Assembly: GCA_016785225.1 (NCBI GenBank)
Contig: JAFBJZ010000660.1
Span: forward strand, 4,773,001 to 4,837,000
Origin: Psettodes erumei
Taxonomy: Eukaryota; Chordata; Actinopteri; Pleuronectiformes; Psettodidae
Direction: 5' to 3'
Length of the DNA stretch: 64,000 nucleotides
Part shown: one piece after another, positions 1 to 13,300 of the stretch
How the letters are laid out: each line of letters begins with the position of its first letter
Numbering within the stretch: the first letter of the stretch is position 1
Program-made: the position numbers and the translations under genes
The notes under the pieces: model-generated
Database searches by the model: none
Told to the model about the DNA's origin: nothing
Seen by the model: only the letters and a program-made list of their open reading frames with translations

Positions 1-364
1 ATTTTCTCCTTTCCCGCAAATTCATAGGTGGATATAAAGGGTTATGTCAATCTGCTGCTGGTGGTTTGGCCCCGGGGCAGAGGGGGCGTTTTGTCCCGGG
101 CACAGATGTTGGGTGTCATGGCTTTTAGTCCGTCATGGTTCCCCTCTGACTCCCAACATCATTGTTTCCTGACACTAATGGAAATACAAAATGTGCCAGA
201 AAATAAATTTCCTGTGTGACTGGTCAATAATCAGGCCTGTATTTTTTTCTGCATTTCTTTTTAAAGACATGGAATCCAAGTTTTCTTCTCAGCAGTAAAT
301 GACTGAAATACAAACACGGAAATGTAAACTTCATTTAATGAAGTAACCGAATTCTCTCTTCCAG

Positions 365-3300
365 TGAATTCAAGCGGGTTTGGCAACCACGCCCCGGCCG
401 ATTTTGATGATGGATTTCTACGTAGAAAACAGCGCAGAAACAGAACAACGTTTACGTTGCAACAGGTAATTATTTTATCCAGGGGCAAAAATATAGGCAA
501 CAAAAACTATCTGAAACTTCAGTCAAAGTGAAGCAGACCAAGCAGGAAATGAAGAAAACAACTGTCAAAGTTGAAAGAGAATGAAAGAGTTGAGCTGAGA
601 CTTAAGTTTTCCAGTTATCTATCAGAGGGAAACTGGCTTCTACAATTATTTTGATAAGACAAAAGCCTAAAAGAAGATAAGACAATTACTTCACTCACAT
701 GTGAAAACAAAAATACAGAGTGAAAAACATTTACAAATTGATATTCGTGCTTTTAAAGATCATGCGTGGGTATACCTGTGCCAGGCCTCTGTGTGCGGTT
801 AATTTGATGTTAGGTCAATATTAAGTCCATGTTAGGATATTAATTACTTTACTTTTTCATCTAATAGTCTCTTATCCCTGTCAAAAGTAGGCGAGCTTAA
901 GGGTGTTATGATTAATGGGGTTTAAAGGGAAGCGAGAAAGAAAGAAAGAACTTAAAAGTAGCTATAAATCAATCAATATAATAAAGGTAGGCCTACCGAA
1001 CTGGTGTTTTGTGTCCATGCAGTTGGAGGCTCTGGAGGCGGTCTTCGCCCAGACACACTACCCGGACGTGTTCACCCGGGAGGAGCTGGCGATGAAGATC
1101 AACCTGACCGAGGCCAGAGTGCAGGTATGGCTGCAGCAGCGTAATGCGTCCTGGGCACGTTTGACCATGATGCGAGAGAGGGTGAAATTAAGCCACTCTG
1201 TCATTCCGGCGAATGCACTTTAATAACATCAACATAATGGTGAATATTAGATTAGCTTGATTAATCGGTCATTCATAATTAACCAGCGATAATGGTTCTC
1301 ACTAATTTGTCCGCGTCTCAAAGGTAGGGATACATCATCCATGCAGATCCCTTTCCCGTAACACGGACAGAGAAGGATATATGCGCTTTAAAAGAGGGAC
1401 AAGCCCGCAGCCTCAAAAACTCTCTCCGTCACACACACTACACACACTTCAAAACACAAACGTACACACAAAATAAATAATAATAAATAAATAAAAAACC
1501 TTAAATTTGGCAATTTATATTCCGCTCCTGCCCCGCACATGCGCGGTTATAAACTTGGCCAGATGTAATTAAGTTATGTGTCCTGTATGTAATTTCCTGC
1601 ATTCCAGATTTGCTTTTGGGTTTTGTTGTGCACGCAGATCTAATTGTGGGAAATATAATAGTTTGCCTTTTGTTCCCCAGGGTCATCTTACTATCGCTTA
1701 AACCCAATGGCAGGGTTGATAATGGAATCCAGCGCTGTAAATTAGGGATTGTAAACAAATTATTCCCCTCCTAATCCGATTACCACATTCCTATTATTAA
1801 ATCTGAACATGAATCCACCGCAGTATGCAGGGATATTAAACTTACATTATTATTAGAAAATAAATTTCCTTTCTGTTGTAGTGTTGTTGCCCCTCTTTTT
1901 TGTAAAGTGTCAATGGGCCTCCCCCGCATTAAGAGCATGGTGCAAATTGAGATTAATGGAGCAATTATAGCCCATTCAGAGAAGGGTATGTGTGTGTGTT
2001 GAGGGGGGGCGCGACTTCTAGCTGGAAGGTGCAGGGGTGAGATAAGTCCATTGGTTGTATTGTTGTCCTGCCACCAAAATGTTGTCCTTTCTTTATGCAG
2101 AATGAATGCATGTGTTTTGTTTGGCTGTTGACATCATTTATACCCCCCATACAATAGGAGGGATGCAGAGCACATGCACACCGACTCCAACCTCCATTCA
2201 CACATCATGATTAATGCCTGCTAAAACCAAGTCCTAATCGAATCTGATGTTGTCAAACAATCACTAAATAGGGAAATAAACGACTTCATCATAGCTGCCT
2301 CTCTCTCGGGCAGCACAACTGTCAGTGGGAAGTCATTAAAATATGATAATGAAAAATTGCTCAATTAAATGTTGTTATAGGCAGTGACCTTCATTCGATT
2401 AAGATACCAGAACTTGGCTATGTCTCCTCAGCTGTGTGGAGGGTGAAGGTTCGGAGATAAGTCGGGGGGCTGTAGGAGAATTAGAGCGACGGTGTGACAC
2501 ATTCATGCACCCTTTGATATGAAAAACTAAACAAAGCAAATAGAGCATTTGTTTAATTTTAGCTATAACCAGATAGAAATATATATATATATATAAGTGA
2601 ATAGGTGTGCTTTAAGTTTATCTTCACTTGTCTGTGATATGCCAAAAGAATATGCAGGAGAAAGAAATTAAGAACTTGCTGAGAAAAATTTTGGCATAGA
2701 AATGAAGCTACATTTAAGAAATAAAACAAATGGATGCAAACTAATGTTCCAGGTTGTGTAGAGTTTTAATTAGTAAATTAAGATGATCATTTTGCTTATT
2801 GTCTTACCTCTCTTTTCTGTTTTCAACGCAGGTTTGGTTTCAGAACCGCAGAGCAAAGTGGAGGAAGACGGAGCGAGGGAGCACAGATCCTGAAGCAGGG
2901 AAAGAGCAGATGAGTGAGGGCACTCCGCCTTCTCGAAGCATCAACTCTCAATCCCCAGTGGACCACAGCAGAAAGCAGAAAGAACCACTGGAGATGCAGC
3001 AGAGGTGAGAAAAAAAACCCCAGACAGATTATTGTTGTAGCTATTGTTGTGAAACAGTATCCTGCTGGTAGGAGCCCGATGGATCTGAAAGATGGAAATA
3101 AATGAGAATCAATATCCTTTCCATCAATAACTGACAAAACAAAATTCTGATAGCCTGAGTCTGAGAATTATACTAAGTTCTAAGTACTTGTCCATTTGAA
3201 CTGATTATAAAACAATTAAAGCCACAGAAAAAAACAGCTCTACAGTGCACAGTGTAGTTAGGAAAAAGTTGTAGGCAATTCTGGGAATGTAGGAGTATTA

Positions 3301-3942
3301 ATAGAAGAATTTGTCAGCTTGTACTTTTCACACGATAATAACATACAGTATGTCTGTTCTCACCAGTATCAACAGGACGGTGGGTCCTGGTGGTCCATTC
3401 TTTCCATCTTGTATACCAGGGACTCTGCTCAATTCTGCCACCTACGCCCAGGCCCTCTCCCAGGTTGCCACACTGAAAGGTAAATATGATTCTCATTAAC
3501 TGGTAAATTGAGATGGTGATAATGATGATGAAAATCTGGATTTCATTAGTCCCACTAAAAGTCCCATTTTTGTGTTTTTTCAGGTAATGGTTTGTGCTCC
3601 TGCTGCGTTTCTGACCCCATGGGCTTGTCCTTCCTGCCGCCCTATGGTTGTCAGGGTAACCGCACAGCCAGCGTGGCCGCCCTGCGCATGAAGGCCCGTG
3701 AGCACTCGGAGGCCGTACTGCAGTCCGCTAATCTGCTCGGCGCAGCAACTGGGCCCAGTGCTGGCATGGGTGTCCTTTCCGGAGGGGTGGTGAGGCCAGT
3801 GGGTCCTGCCCTTGAGGTGCCCGGCGCAGTCGGAAGAGGAGGAGAGAGCTCCAGTCCCAGCCCAGCCACCAAGGTCCCGATCCTGGGCAGCAGTCCTGAC
3901 AAACACCCTCAATGTTCTAAGGAAACGCTGGAGAAAAAGTGA
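365..3942 (+). CDS. drgx: Dorsal root ganglia homeobox protein DRGX (5'-partial)
   Basis: Paired-like homeodomain transcription factor; in vertebrates DRGX (PRRXL1/DRG11) specifies nociceptive sensory and dorsal-horn neurons. Five coding exons are visible: 365-465, 1023-1124, 2832-3004, 3367-3479 and 3584-3942. All have AG/GT borders and compatible phases. The homeodomain is spread over the first three (starts RRNRTTFTLQQ, then LEALEAVFAQTHYPDVF, then VWFQNRRAKWRKTE). Glutamine is at homeodomain position 50. One intron sits between homeodomain residues 46 and 47, as usual in paired-class genes. Exon 4 carries GPFFPSCIPGTLLN and exon 5 carries the OAR motif region NRTASVAALRMKAREHSEAV, both characteristic of DRGX. 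About 281 codons plus a split first codon are present, against about 263 residues in human DRGX from memory. The exon encoding the initiator methionine is not in the window: exon 365 begins in phase, after one base of a split codon. Confidence 0.95.
1125..2831 (+). other. drgx: drgx intron with conserved-element-like blocks
   Basis: The largest drgx intron in view (1.7 kb) interrupts the homeodomain. No coding exon is seen. Two AT-rich, non-repetitive blocks (about 1860-1980 and 2215-2420) have many ATTA/TAAT homeodomain cores and look like developmental enhancers, but this is judged from composition only. A short TA repeat lies at 2580-2595. Confidence 0.4.
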
Positions 3943-4113
3943 GGCTTTGGACCTAAACATGGATACTCAAAATTTGTGTGAATGCTTGTCACTACTACTC
4001 TCTACGCTACGCCACTCTCCTCTGGTCCGATGAACAACCAAGCACAAATACTGACTGACTCCAGAAACAGCCGAGGAAAGACTTTGCTGATATCTCAATG
4101 TGTGGATGCAAAC

Positions 4114-4119
4114 AATAAA
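4114..4119 (+). terminator. drgx: Candidate polyadenylation signal of drgx
   Basis: AATAAA lies 172 bases after the drgx stop codon, in AT-rich 3' sequence. An open frame over 3982-4380 in this 3' UTR has no recognisable protein features and is treated as chance. Later AATAAA-like hexamers could also be used. Confidence 0.5.
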
Positions 4120-7100
4120 TATTTATTTGACAGTAAATTATTATTGTTTGTGAAAAATGCTGAATATTTGGGGCCTTGCTGTCCCCCATTGAAGCACAAG
4201 TGTGATTTTGGATCTATATCTGTCTACATGCACCCTCTATTTGATGGACTATCACGGATACGTGTGTGCAACAAAGACCTATTTGATAATGTGAATTTAA
4301 GTAATACTGATGCAGTTCCTCTTGTTTTCATCAAGAGGACAGATGCTTACATTGTGAATGTTAATGCATGTAAATTATAAGTGTTGAACTAATGGCAGAA
4401 CAGAGGGGGTTTGGCAGGGGTTTGGCAATATAATGTTTATGCCATCAGGTCAGTACTGGGCTCAAACAATCTCCTCTGACGCATTTGATTTTAAAGTGAA
4501 AGTGCACTTTAACGTTAATCAGCCATTCTCAGTGTACATGTGCCAGAATACAGTATGTTAATGTGTGAACACCAGGCAGGCTGAGGCAGACTGAGTGATG
4601 GAGTGGCGGTTGTCCCCTTTCACTCTGTTAGCACATCTGTAGCGCCAGCAGACAGGGAACACACTAGTCCTGTTGTGACATGTTCTTTAAAACAATTAAA
4701 GATGTAGTCGCTCATGTTCCTCTCCTGTTGCCTCTCGCTCCAGCCATCTGTTCTGATACATTATTTATCAGCTTCCCTTAAAGCCGAGAGAGAGGAGAGC
4801 AATCGTGCCTCTTATTATTTATTTACTTTTAGGAACGCTTGCCCTCTCTCTTCCTCTCGTCCGCTCTCTGAGTAGTTTTTAATAAACCCCATTAAACATG
4901 ATATATGCTATTTATTAATGTTGAATTTACATTTAAAAAAAATATAATCTCTCATCACCTCAGGGCTCTTCGCAGAGCAGTTTATCGCAGGCAATATATT
5001 TGTTGATTCATTATTCCTAAATATCTCTCCTCACTAGAACTACTCTTGAATAAGACATCAGCTGATCAGACTGAGAATACTTAACCGCAAAGCACACAAC
5101 CAGTAGTTGGGCTGATTCAATTTGCGTCCTTGAGGATTTTCAGGAAATTACTTTTGATAGTCAATAACACAATTAAGTAAACTACACACACATTATCATG
5201 AATAATTGATAAGAAATTATGTATTACCATGAAGTACTGGTTCAATAATTGATGAGGCGACACCCTGGTGACACAGTAGAGAGATAATGTCAGAAGTCGT
5301 GCCAGGTTGTACACAGAGTGCCGAGCACTCACATCCTCTTTTTATTATGTGTGCATGTTGAAAATACCCTACAAATACTCCAATAAAGAGACGCTTTCAC
5401 TGACTATGAGTCACCCACTTGTGACATTTAAACTTTTTAAGATTGAACAACATTTTTATTGTATTGGAAAACTATATTTCTCTACAAAAACAACACATCA
5501 TAATAAAATGTGACCTTCTTATTGACAATTGGAGGGAATAATGTCAAAATTTAGCCAAAATAAATTTTAAAATCAGAAACCTATAACGGCCTTTTCTGAT
5601 ATATTTGCCTATTATATAGTAGGAATTCTATCTATTCAGCCACAAATAATATTAACAAAAACATCATGTCCTAATATAATGATTTTGTTTAAACTGCATA
5701 AGAGAGCTCCAGAGCAAATATGTTAAGCCCTGTGACATGGCAGCTAATGATAACACAATATCCTTATACAAATCAGCTCCTTTTCCTAAAATATACCAAC
5801 ATGGACAACAGAGTACAGCCAACTCATACAAAAGACGTGAAAAACACATTCAGTCTCTCCAAAATTGAATACAGTAGTTGTGGAATTTAATCATTAGCCA
5901 AAACAAAGGATGCTGAAGTTATAATGACTCCGATCATCATTAAGTCCTGCATGGTGCCCATAATTCACTGCTTTAATATTTCATAAACAAGTCAAGTTGG
6001 TGTTGACATTCAGCTGTGCATGTGGCATCATTGATAATTTTCTGTCACCTAAAAAAAGTCCTGAGGCGGTTTTGTGGAGCATTGTTATATCAAATTAGCT
6101 GGAGAGCGGCCAGAAAAGCAGACAAACATGGTGAATATGGGGGACAGCAGTTGAACTCTGTTCTTACAGTGCAGTTAATGGGCTTCTTTTGTTGCAGTAA
6201 TGAAATATTTTTGCAGGGATGCGGAGAAATATGTCCTGAAACAGGGAGACGTCGTGCGCACGCACCCACCCACAGACACACGCAGACAATATAAGACATT
6301 CAGAAAAAGGTGCCATGATAAAGGAAGACCAGCACATGCATATTATTCTTTTGCTTGACATTAAGTGCAAAAGCTAAATTTTACGATTCAAGGACCCAGC
6401 GTCCAAAGTCATTCAGGCCTGGTCCACTAAAGGACCAAAACACCCCACTACGGTATCATCTATGCTTTTAATTCCTGCATCACAGCTGATCAATAACCCA
6501 ATCAATTAGAATCAATTAAGCTCATCTCTGAATGGAGATAATACAAACAAAGCATATCTTAATGCAGCAAGTAATGTGCCTGTCTGCTGTCTGCCACATA
6601 ACCACAGCTCTGCTCCTCCTTACTCAGCACAGGGAAGAGCATCCTCAGCGTTTGTGCGCTTCACAATATGCTGTTGTATATAATTTCAGTACACACCAAA
6701 TGGAAGCGGATGTGTGTTCTTCGTTCGTCCACTAGAGGGTCTAAGTGAGCAGGAAATTAGTCCAGACTTCCCATAATAGGCTGTATCTCAAACCTCAGTG
6801 GGAAAATTGGATAAACACACACTGTGTAACTTTTGCTGAGGGAAGTTTTTGTACATTAAATTTGATTAATCATTAATCAGAAACATTTTTAAACAAGTGC
6901 TGAGTATTGAGGGCTCATAAGTAAGTTGCAAAACAAGATGATATATCAGCAAGTTGGAAATTCTGGATGATGACGTTTGAGATCTGTGAAGTGCATTATC
7001 TCATGAACGAAATCCGGAGATGGATGTTGCTGACATTCACAGTCCAGTGTGGAAAGAAAAATGGCGGATTAGAAGTGTGTGTGGGTGGAGAGATGGAGTT

Positions 7101-7352
7101 TGTTTAGAAGGGAGGAAAAAGATTAGGCAAAAAGGGATTACCTCAGCCTTTCCCAAAAAAAATTTGGTGAGCCGCGTGTAAAGCCATCTGTGTGTATGCG
7201 TGTGTTTGTCTGGGCATCTGTGGCGGAGTGCGTCTCCTTTAAGACCCATGTGTGTGTGTCCATCAACCCGCCAGCCCTGCCCTGCACCCGCCAAGAATCC
7301 CAGGAAACTATCTGCTACAGCAATCTCCTATTATAGCAGCGGGCTGTAGGAG

Positions 7353-7397
7353 GTGTGTGTGTGTGTGTGTGCGTGTGTGTGTGTGTGTTGGGGGGGG
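7353..7397. repeat. GT microsatellite followed by G run
   Basis: GT dinucleotides with one GC interruption followed by seven to eight G residues, in the drgx-CEFIP interval. Confidence 0.9.
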
Positions 7398-7827
7398 CTG
7401 TAATCAGGAAATTTTGCATGCTTCTCAGATACAGTATATGAGAAATGCCAGTGAAAAGAAAAACGCGACAAATCTCCATGCAGTTAACACCAAGCCTCAT
7501 TCAAGGCTGTGGCAATGATAGCAGGTGGGTGGTGACCAAGGGCCACTTGTTGACACTCAATATAGTGCTTGTCAATTCTGTTGAACGAAGAGGGCGGCAC
7601 TCCAGTGTGAGGCAACTGAGCTATTTATGTCTCCATGCTGGGGCACCCAAACTACAGCTACCCCCCACCCCTTCCACCCTCACCCTCACATAACTGACAC
7701 ATCTTCAGGAAATTCAGTTTTTTCGCCTGGGTTTGACCTCGAAAACCTCCTTGTCTGGTTGTACCATTTCCCCAGATTGCTGACAATTAGCTCTACCTGC
7801 TAATGGCAAATAGCTAGCTGTCCAGAT

Positions 7828-8204
7828 TTATAAATAGTTGAGAGGCTGTTTGTTTCATCCGCCTGACACTCGACACCAAAGGATCTTGCAGACCCGCAAG
7901 CTCGCTGAAGCCCTCATTCTGTCCCCCATGGTGGACACTCTCTCTGGGACAAGTCCTCTATTTTTGTCTGGTCTCCAGCCCTGAGTCCTATTGCCTACTA
8001 CTCCTAGTCAGATGTTCAAGGACCAGACTGTGGACTGTAAAGAGGTTTTTGCTTTGGATTGTTGTCTGTAGTTAGAGCCAGAGCTGCCAGTGGGGGCTTG
8101 TGGGAGGTGACAGGGCACGGTCAGATCAGCAAGGCCTTTTTGGGGAGACGGAGCCTTTTGAGGAGTTAAAAAAAGGCTCAGATTATGGATTATAAAACTG
8201 AAAG
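7828..8204 (+). promoter_or_regulatory. Candidate promoter and first non-coding exon of the CEFIP homologue
   Basis: The ten bases TTATAAATAG at 7828-7837 match the MEF2 consensus YTAWWWWTAR and also read as a TATA box. About 370 bases downstream a strong splice donor (AAAG followed by GTAAGG, GT at 8205) could end a first non-coding exon. This exon would splice to the acceptor at 10151-10152. CEFIP is muscle-specific in mammals, which fits a MEF2-type promoter. No transcript evidence is available; the start site and exon limits are inference. Confidence 0.35.
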
Positions 8205-10152
8205 GTAAGGTAAGAGCACATTTTATATACTTCTTAATCTCAAGAGAAGGATACTTATAATAATGTATAAAACACATAAGAGATACCTAAGTGTTGTGTG
8301 CTGTTTAAGTCCACTGACAGAAATGGATTTTATTCCTATGACAGTTGCTGACATTTACAAACATATTGTCATATCCTTTCTGCTCTCAGAAGTGATAGAT
8401 CACTAAAAAAGAGGCATCTTCGGTGTCAAGTTTTAGAGTTGGAGGCCCGTCACTGGACAAAAATAAACCTGTCACATGCAAGAATGAACAGAAATCACTA
8501 TGACAGTTTGCCATGAGGTCATTGCTGCAAAAATGGGGTTCAAATTAGAGAATATTTTTTTGTTTAAAAATTATTCTTCCTATACTGAGCAGAAAAGTGA
8601 TGTCTGTAGCAATATTTAAATGAAAAGTAACTAATGTCTTAATGCTTACTATAATTTGAGAGAATATGCTTAAAGTGAATGTAACTATAAAAGATGCGTC
8701 CTTCTATGTGTTATTTTCTGCTTAGACAGAAAGATTGCATGACATTTTTAAAAACTTCCTTTCATCTCTGTGCCAGTTTTATTTGACACTGACTTGGCCA
8801 GGCAGTACAACATTGTGGTGTGTAGCTGTTCTGTAAATGCGTGCGAGATGGATAGCCTCCAGGTCAGAAGATATTAATGAACTACTGGATATTCTGAGCA
8901 AGGTGATGCCTGCCTGGCAGCTGCTGTTAATTTAACCAGAACATACCCATGACGTTACCTTGTTGCCTCTAAATGTACGAACATTTTCTTTTAAAAGCAC
9001 AGTGCAGCACCAGAGGGAGTATGAGATAAGGAGGCTATAAGAGGTTGGAATAAAGTGTGTTTTCGCATGATATCATTTGACATTTTAAGCACAGTTAAGT
9101 ACAGTTTTAATGCTCTGCGTGAGCATCGCACAACATGTAGCTTACTGTTGGTGAAAGACAGAAACAAGGAAAGTCTTCCTGTCAACAGACAAATACGTCT
9201 CAGCATGGCCTTGGCTGTTTCAGATTTACAGATCAGAAAACCCTGATTTTATTTATTTAAAAAGTTTTGCAAACAAAGCATCACTAAGTGTCCGATTAAT
9301 ACTCCTCTAATTTTTACGATTTAATATTTTGGAAATCTTTTTAAATGGTCAGATTTTTTTCAAGTTGTTTTTAAAAACTTAAATGTCACATAAAAACAGT
9401 TTTAATGCAGACTGTATACTTAAATCAGCCATAAAATTTAACCTCTGAAATCTGAGTTTAATGTGCTTTCCACCTGCTCGTTCCATACTGTAGTAAAACT
9501 AAAGGTTTTATGATAACAGATTTGAGTGTAATGTTACATTTGAGTTTTCCTAGCCAAACCTTTTGATTCAAATACACCTAAATACAAAAAAACTGGATGT
9601 AAGTCTAACTTGTGTGTCTTTGATAATTGTTAAACCAGTGTCTCTACGTAGGTTTTAATTCTTAAATGATCAAAATCAACCACAAAACAAATTTATCTGT
9701 CAAACAAATTATCTGACTGTGTGTTGATGTGCGTATGTGTGGTCATCTGAGTTTGCATGGGACGCATTCTGGTCTCCCAAAATAACTCACGTGAGGTTGT
9801 CTTTACTGTGCCTAGCAACAGTGCGGTTTTATTCACAACACGTCTCTGAAGGTCACAGTGATTGAGTGGAGGGATTTACAGGGCTGTTTTCAGAAGCGCA
9901 TACAGTACATTGCTGCTAAAAGCAAAGGGGAAAAATGCTTCTTATCAAGGCCGGCTATCATAAATTAAGCACCACAACAAATGAGTTACAGTTTTTAAAT
10001 GAGAGAAAACATGCATAACTCAGGCTTAGGATGAAGGTTGAAATGCATCAAACATCATACAAACACTGTTCTTACTGTATTTATTTTAGGATGGATGGTT
10101 ATGTGAGTGCATGGTCAGATCCAGGCTAATGCTCCTTTCTTTTTTCTTGTAG

Positions 10153-10368
10153 GAGAACAATAAATTCAAGAATCGCTTGAACAAAGGCCAACTAAAAGGC
10201 ACAATGCCTTAGGAGCGACTAGCTGTACAAAATCCTGACCAGGGGCACCAGCACTCTGGATCCTGCAGCTCCAGCAGCAGGCTGAGTGTGTCATTCTGAG
10301 GTCTGTGTTGGCATGAATGACTGAGCGACTAAGGACAGAGCTCTTAGAGCTGTTAGCAAGCCCACATC
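10153..10368 (+). other. 5' UTR portion of the CEFIP homologue exon
   Basis: The sequence follows a pyrimidine-rich acceptor (AG at 10151-10152) and runs without a splice donor into the start codon at 10369. It contains two minimal upstream reading frames: ATG CCT TAG at 10204-10212 and ATG AAT GAC TGA at 10313-10324. The second ends 44 bases before the main start. Confidence 0.55.
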
Positions 10369-13300
10369 ATGACCTCCATTGAGAAGTGCCGCTCAGGTCG
10401 AAAGAGTGGCGGACATCGAAAGCAGAGCGATGGAGGCTACAGTGATACTTCCAGTGGTGGATCATTTCTGGATGAGACTGACCGTGAGGTCAGCAATCTG
10501 ACAGATAGAGCATTCAGGAGTCTCTGCATTGGCGATGAGGCTGTTTATAACGACTCAGACCTCTATTCATCGTCACCCTGCAGCCAGAGAGACAGACAGC
10601 TAGCCTTTAGCCACAGTGGCCAGGACAGAGGCAGAGAGGACAGAGAGAGGGAGGAACTTAAAAGAGCTGCACATGAGAGCTTCACCCTCAGGGTGCAGCA
10701 GTATGGACAAGAATGGATCCATGGAGGAACGTCTGGGGCTGAGATCCAAAGAGATCCACAGTGGGAGGCTTATGGGGAAAGGACACAGGGGAGGGTTTCT
10801 GCCACATTCCAGCACTCCTTTGTGGAAAACTCTCAACAGGAGAAATCTGTGAGAGAAGAACAGCTGTCTTTCCTCAGCAATGGAGCTACAGAGTTGAGTT
10901 CAGGGCAACGCAGAAGCCGCTCCAGAGTTTCCTCCCTCATCAGAGCTTTTAACTCTGAAGGACACAGGGATGGTGCGGGGATGGATGGTAAACTCAGAGA
11001 GTGGAATAACGAGTCAAGCTGGGATAAATCTGCCCTGACAAGTATCCAGAGGGAACTTTCTGAATTCTCAACATCATACCAGCAAAACTTTAACAGTGGT
11101 CATTTCCCCTCAGCCGGCTTCTCATCCAGAGACACCAGCTTCTACGCCTCTGAAGTAGCAGCAGTGGCTCACATGAATTCTGCATCCTCTTTCATGAGCG
11201 CTTCCCACAGTAACCACAGCATGTCCGCACAGGTCAACTGTAACTCTAACTTCTTTATACACAGTGAGTTTAGTCCCTTCAAGGTATGGAGGGACCATAA
11301 CAGGTTTCCTTTTCAACAAGGAGAAGTCTCGGGGTTTATGCACTGCTCAGAGTTTCCTAAATGGTATGCGACACCAATGTACAAGGAGCTCACATTGGAG
11401 GCCCAACAACAGGGTCCTTGTAGGTTAGAGGAGAGTGGTATCAGACACCCGAGGAATAACTTGGCACCAATTTTTCCTCCGACTCCTCCAGCCTCCATGT
11501 CAACATCCACAATGCTGCAGAAAGCTTTGGCTGTGGAGAAACGCTGTGAGTCAGAGTTGGCAGGTCATTTACCCCACAGGAAACGGACACAGAGCCTGGG
11601 AACTAATAGGCTCCCATCCCAGCGCCCATTGACTGCATCACCTACCATTGAAATGTCTCGACGTGTCCGGGACACCATCAGCTCTGTGAAAGCCCTCCAG
11701 CAAAAAATCAAAATGATGACAGAGCAAAATGTTGCAACAGAGATGCCAGGAAATCAACAAAGAGTACTTTGTAGCAACGATAATTTTATGCCCTTAGGCA
11801 ACAGTGCAGTAACAGTTGCACAAGATGTTGTCAGAGGTAACGCAAGCACAACTCCCTTCAACATCAGTCAGAGGCTCACATCTTCAGTTCATGCACATCA
11901 AGAAGCAGAGACATCAGAGGTCCAACAATGTGCAGCTTCCCCTCAACCTGTGGAACATGCACCAGTGCGAGCTGAAAGCAGAGGAGTCACTCCTGACGTC
12001 AGGATGTCCAGCTACAAATCCAGAGCCTCAAGCCTACTCTTCAATCTGAAAGACAACAGGAAAAGAGTAAAGAACACCTATAGTCCTTCTAAATTTAAAG
12101 GCTTGGAAGCAGTGGAGAAAACCAGACAGCCTTTTATCCAGGAACCTAGAGACACTGTAATTGATATCCCTGATTTTCCAGATCCAGATATTCAATTCAA
12201 CCAGGTGGAGGACTCCAGCAGGATAAATGCTGCTTCATATCAATATGGAAACCAGTATCAAAGCCCTGGATTGTCACTTGCAACACTAAATTCTCATCCT
12301 GCAACAGCACATGCAAGACAATATGGAGAGTACACTTTAAGTGATTACCAGGCAGCTCAGATACAAGGTGAGATGGTTCATCACTCCAGGTACACCAACT
12401 TCATACCTGAAAATTACACTAACAATCAGCTGGCTAATGGACAGAATCTCCATGAAGACTTATCGTCATTTACTCCCTATAGGCACGGCATGACAGATAA
12501 GGTAGAAACTCTGGAGGAGGACGTATATAGGCTTAAACAATCTCACACGGCTACCGAAATGGCCAAGCTAAATGCTGTCAACAATCAAACCAGGGAATAT
12601 TTCATAAGCAAGGCAAATGCTGAGCAACATTTTAATGAAACAGTTGGAAGGGAATTGACAAATGCGGATAGATACCAGCAGCTCAAAGACAACAAATCTG
12701 ATTACGGTAATGTGTCCTCACAGGATAGGTGGAGACAGACATACAGCCAAGACACAGAAAAGCTCAGTCTGAAAGCAGCTGTCTCTCCATGGAAACAAGA
12801 GATAACTGCGTTAATAGAAAAAGACCCACATGCATATGCTTACCAAAGACCAGCCATGATAAAGGAGGGACTAGATTTACCCAGAGAAAAATACAGAGGA
12901 GAGAGTCAGCAAAAAATATATAAAGAAAATGAAAAAATAGATTTGAGGCAGAGTTTTGATGTTGGAACATCTCATAAAAATACTGGTTTGGTCAATCCTA
13001 ACATTTCAAACCAAATGCCACAATATGCTCCATTCGGCAATGAAACTGTAGAAAATCAAGCATATTATGGACAACAGCAACCTGGAGCACTTAGGGACAA
13101 ACATGTTCTTCAAAAGTATTATGGACACAATGAGGAAAATGAAATTAAAGACAATTATTTGACACAGAAATATAACAGGTATACTGATCAGGAATACAGA
13201 AACCAACACACCATGTATTCTAATAAAGATAAAACCATGCTCACACAAGAAACAGGTCAGAGAAAACAATATACACCAGTTCCAAAGGGAGTTGAAATAC

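Larger units (their letters stand above)
3943..10152. other. Non-coding interval between drgx and the CEFIP homologue
   Basis: About 6.2 kb without a convincing coding exon. It holds the drgx 3' UTR, then a pyrimidine- and AT-rich block at 4730-4960 that resembles conserved regulatory DNA. A GT microsatellite and G run lie at 7353-7397. A candidate TATA/MEF2 promoter at 7828-7837 is followed by a strong donor at 8205. The rest is AT-rich sequence in which I see nothing. An intron ending in AG at 10151-10152, after a pyrimidine tract, feeds the exon that carries the 10369 start codon. Confidence 0.6.

Noticed and set aside
915..1223. Open frame through the second drgx homeodomain exon
   Set aside because: Only 1023-1124 is exon. 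The frame before it is intron and the frame after 1124 reads into the next intron, past a perfect donor.
3982..4380. Open frame of 132 codons downstream of drgx
   Set aside because: Overlaps the likely drgx 3' UTR and polyadenylation signal; no recognisable domain.
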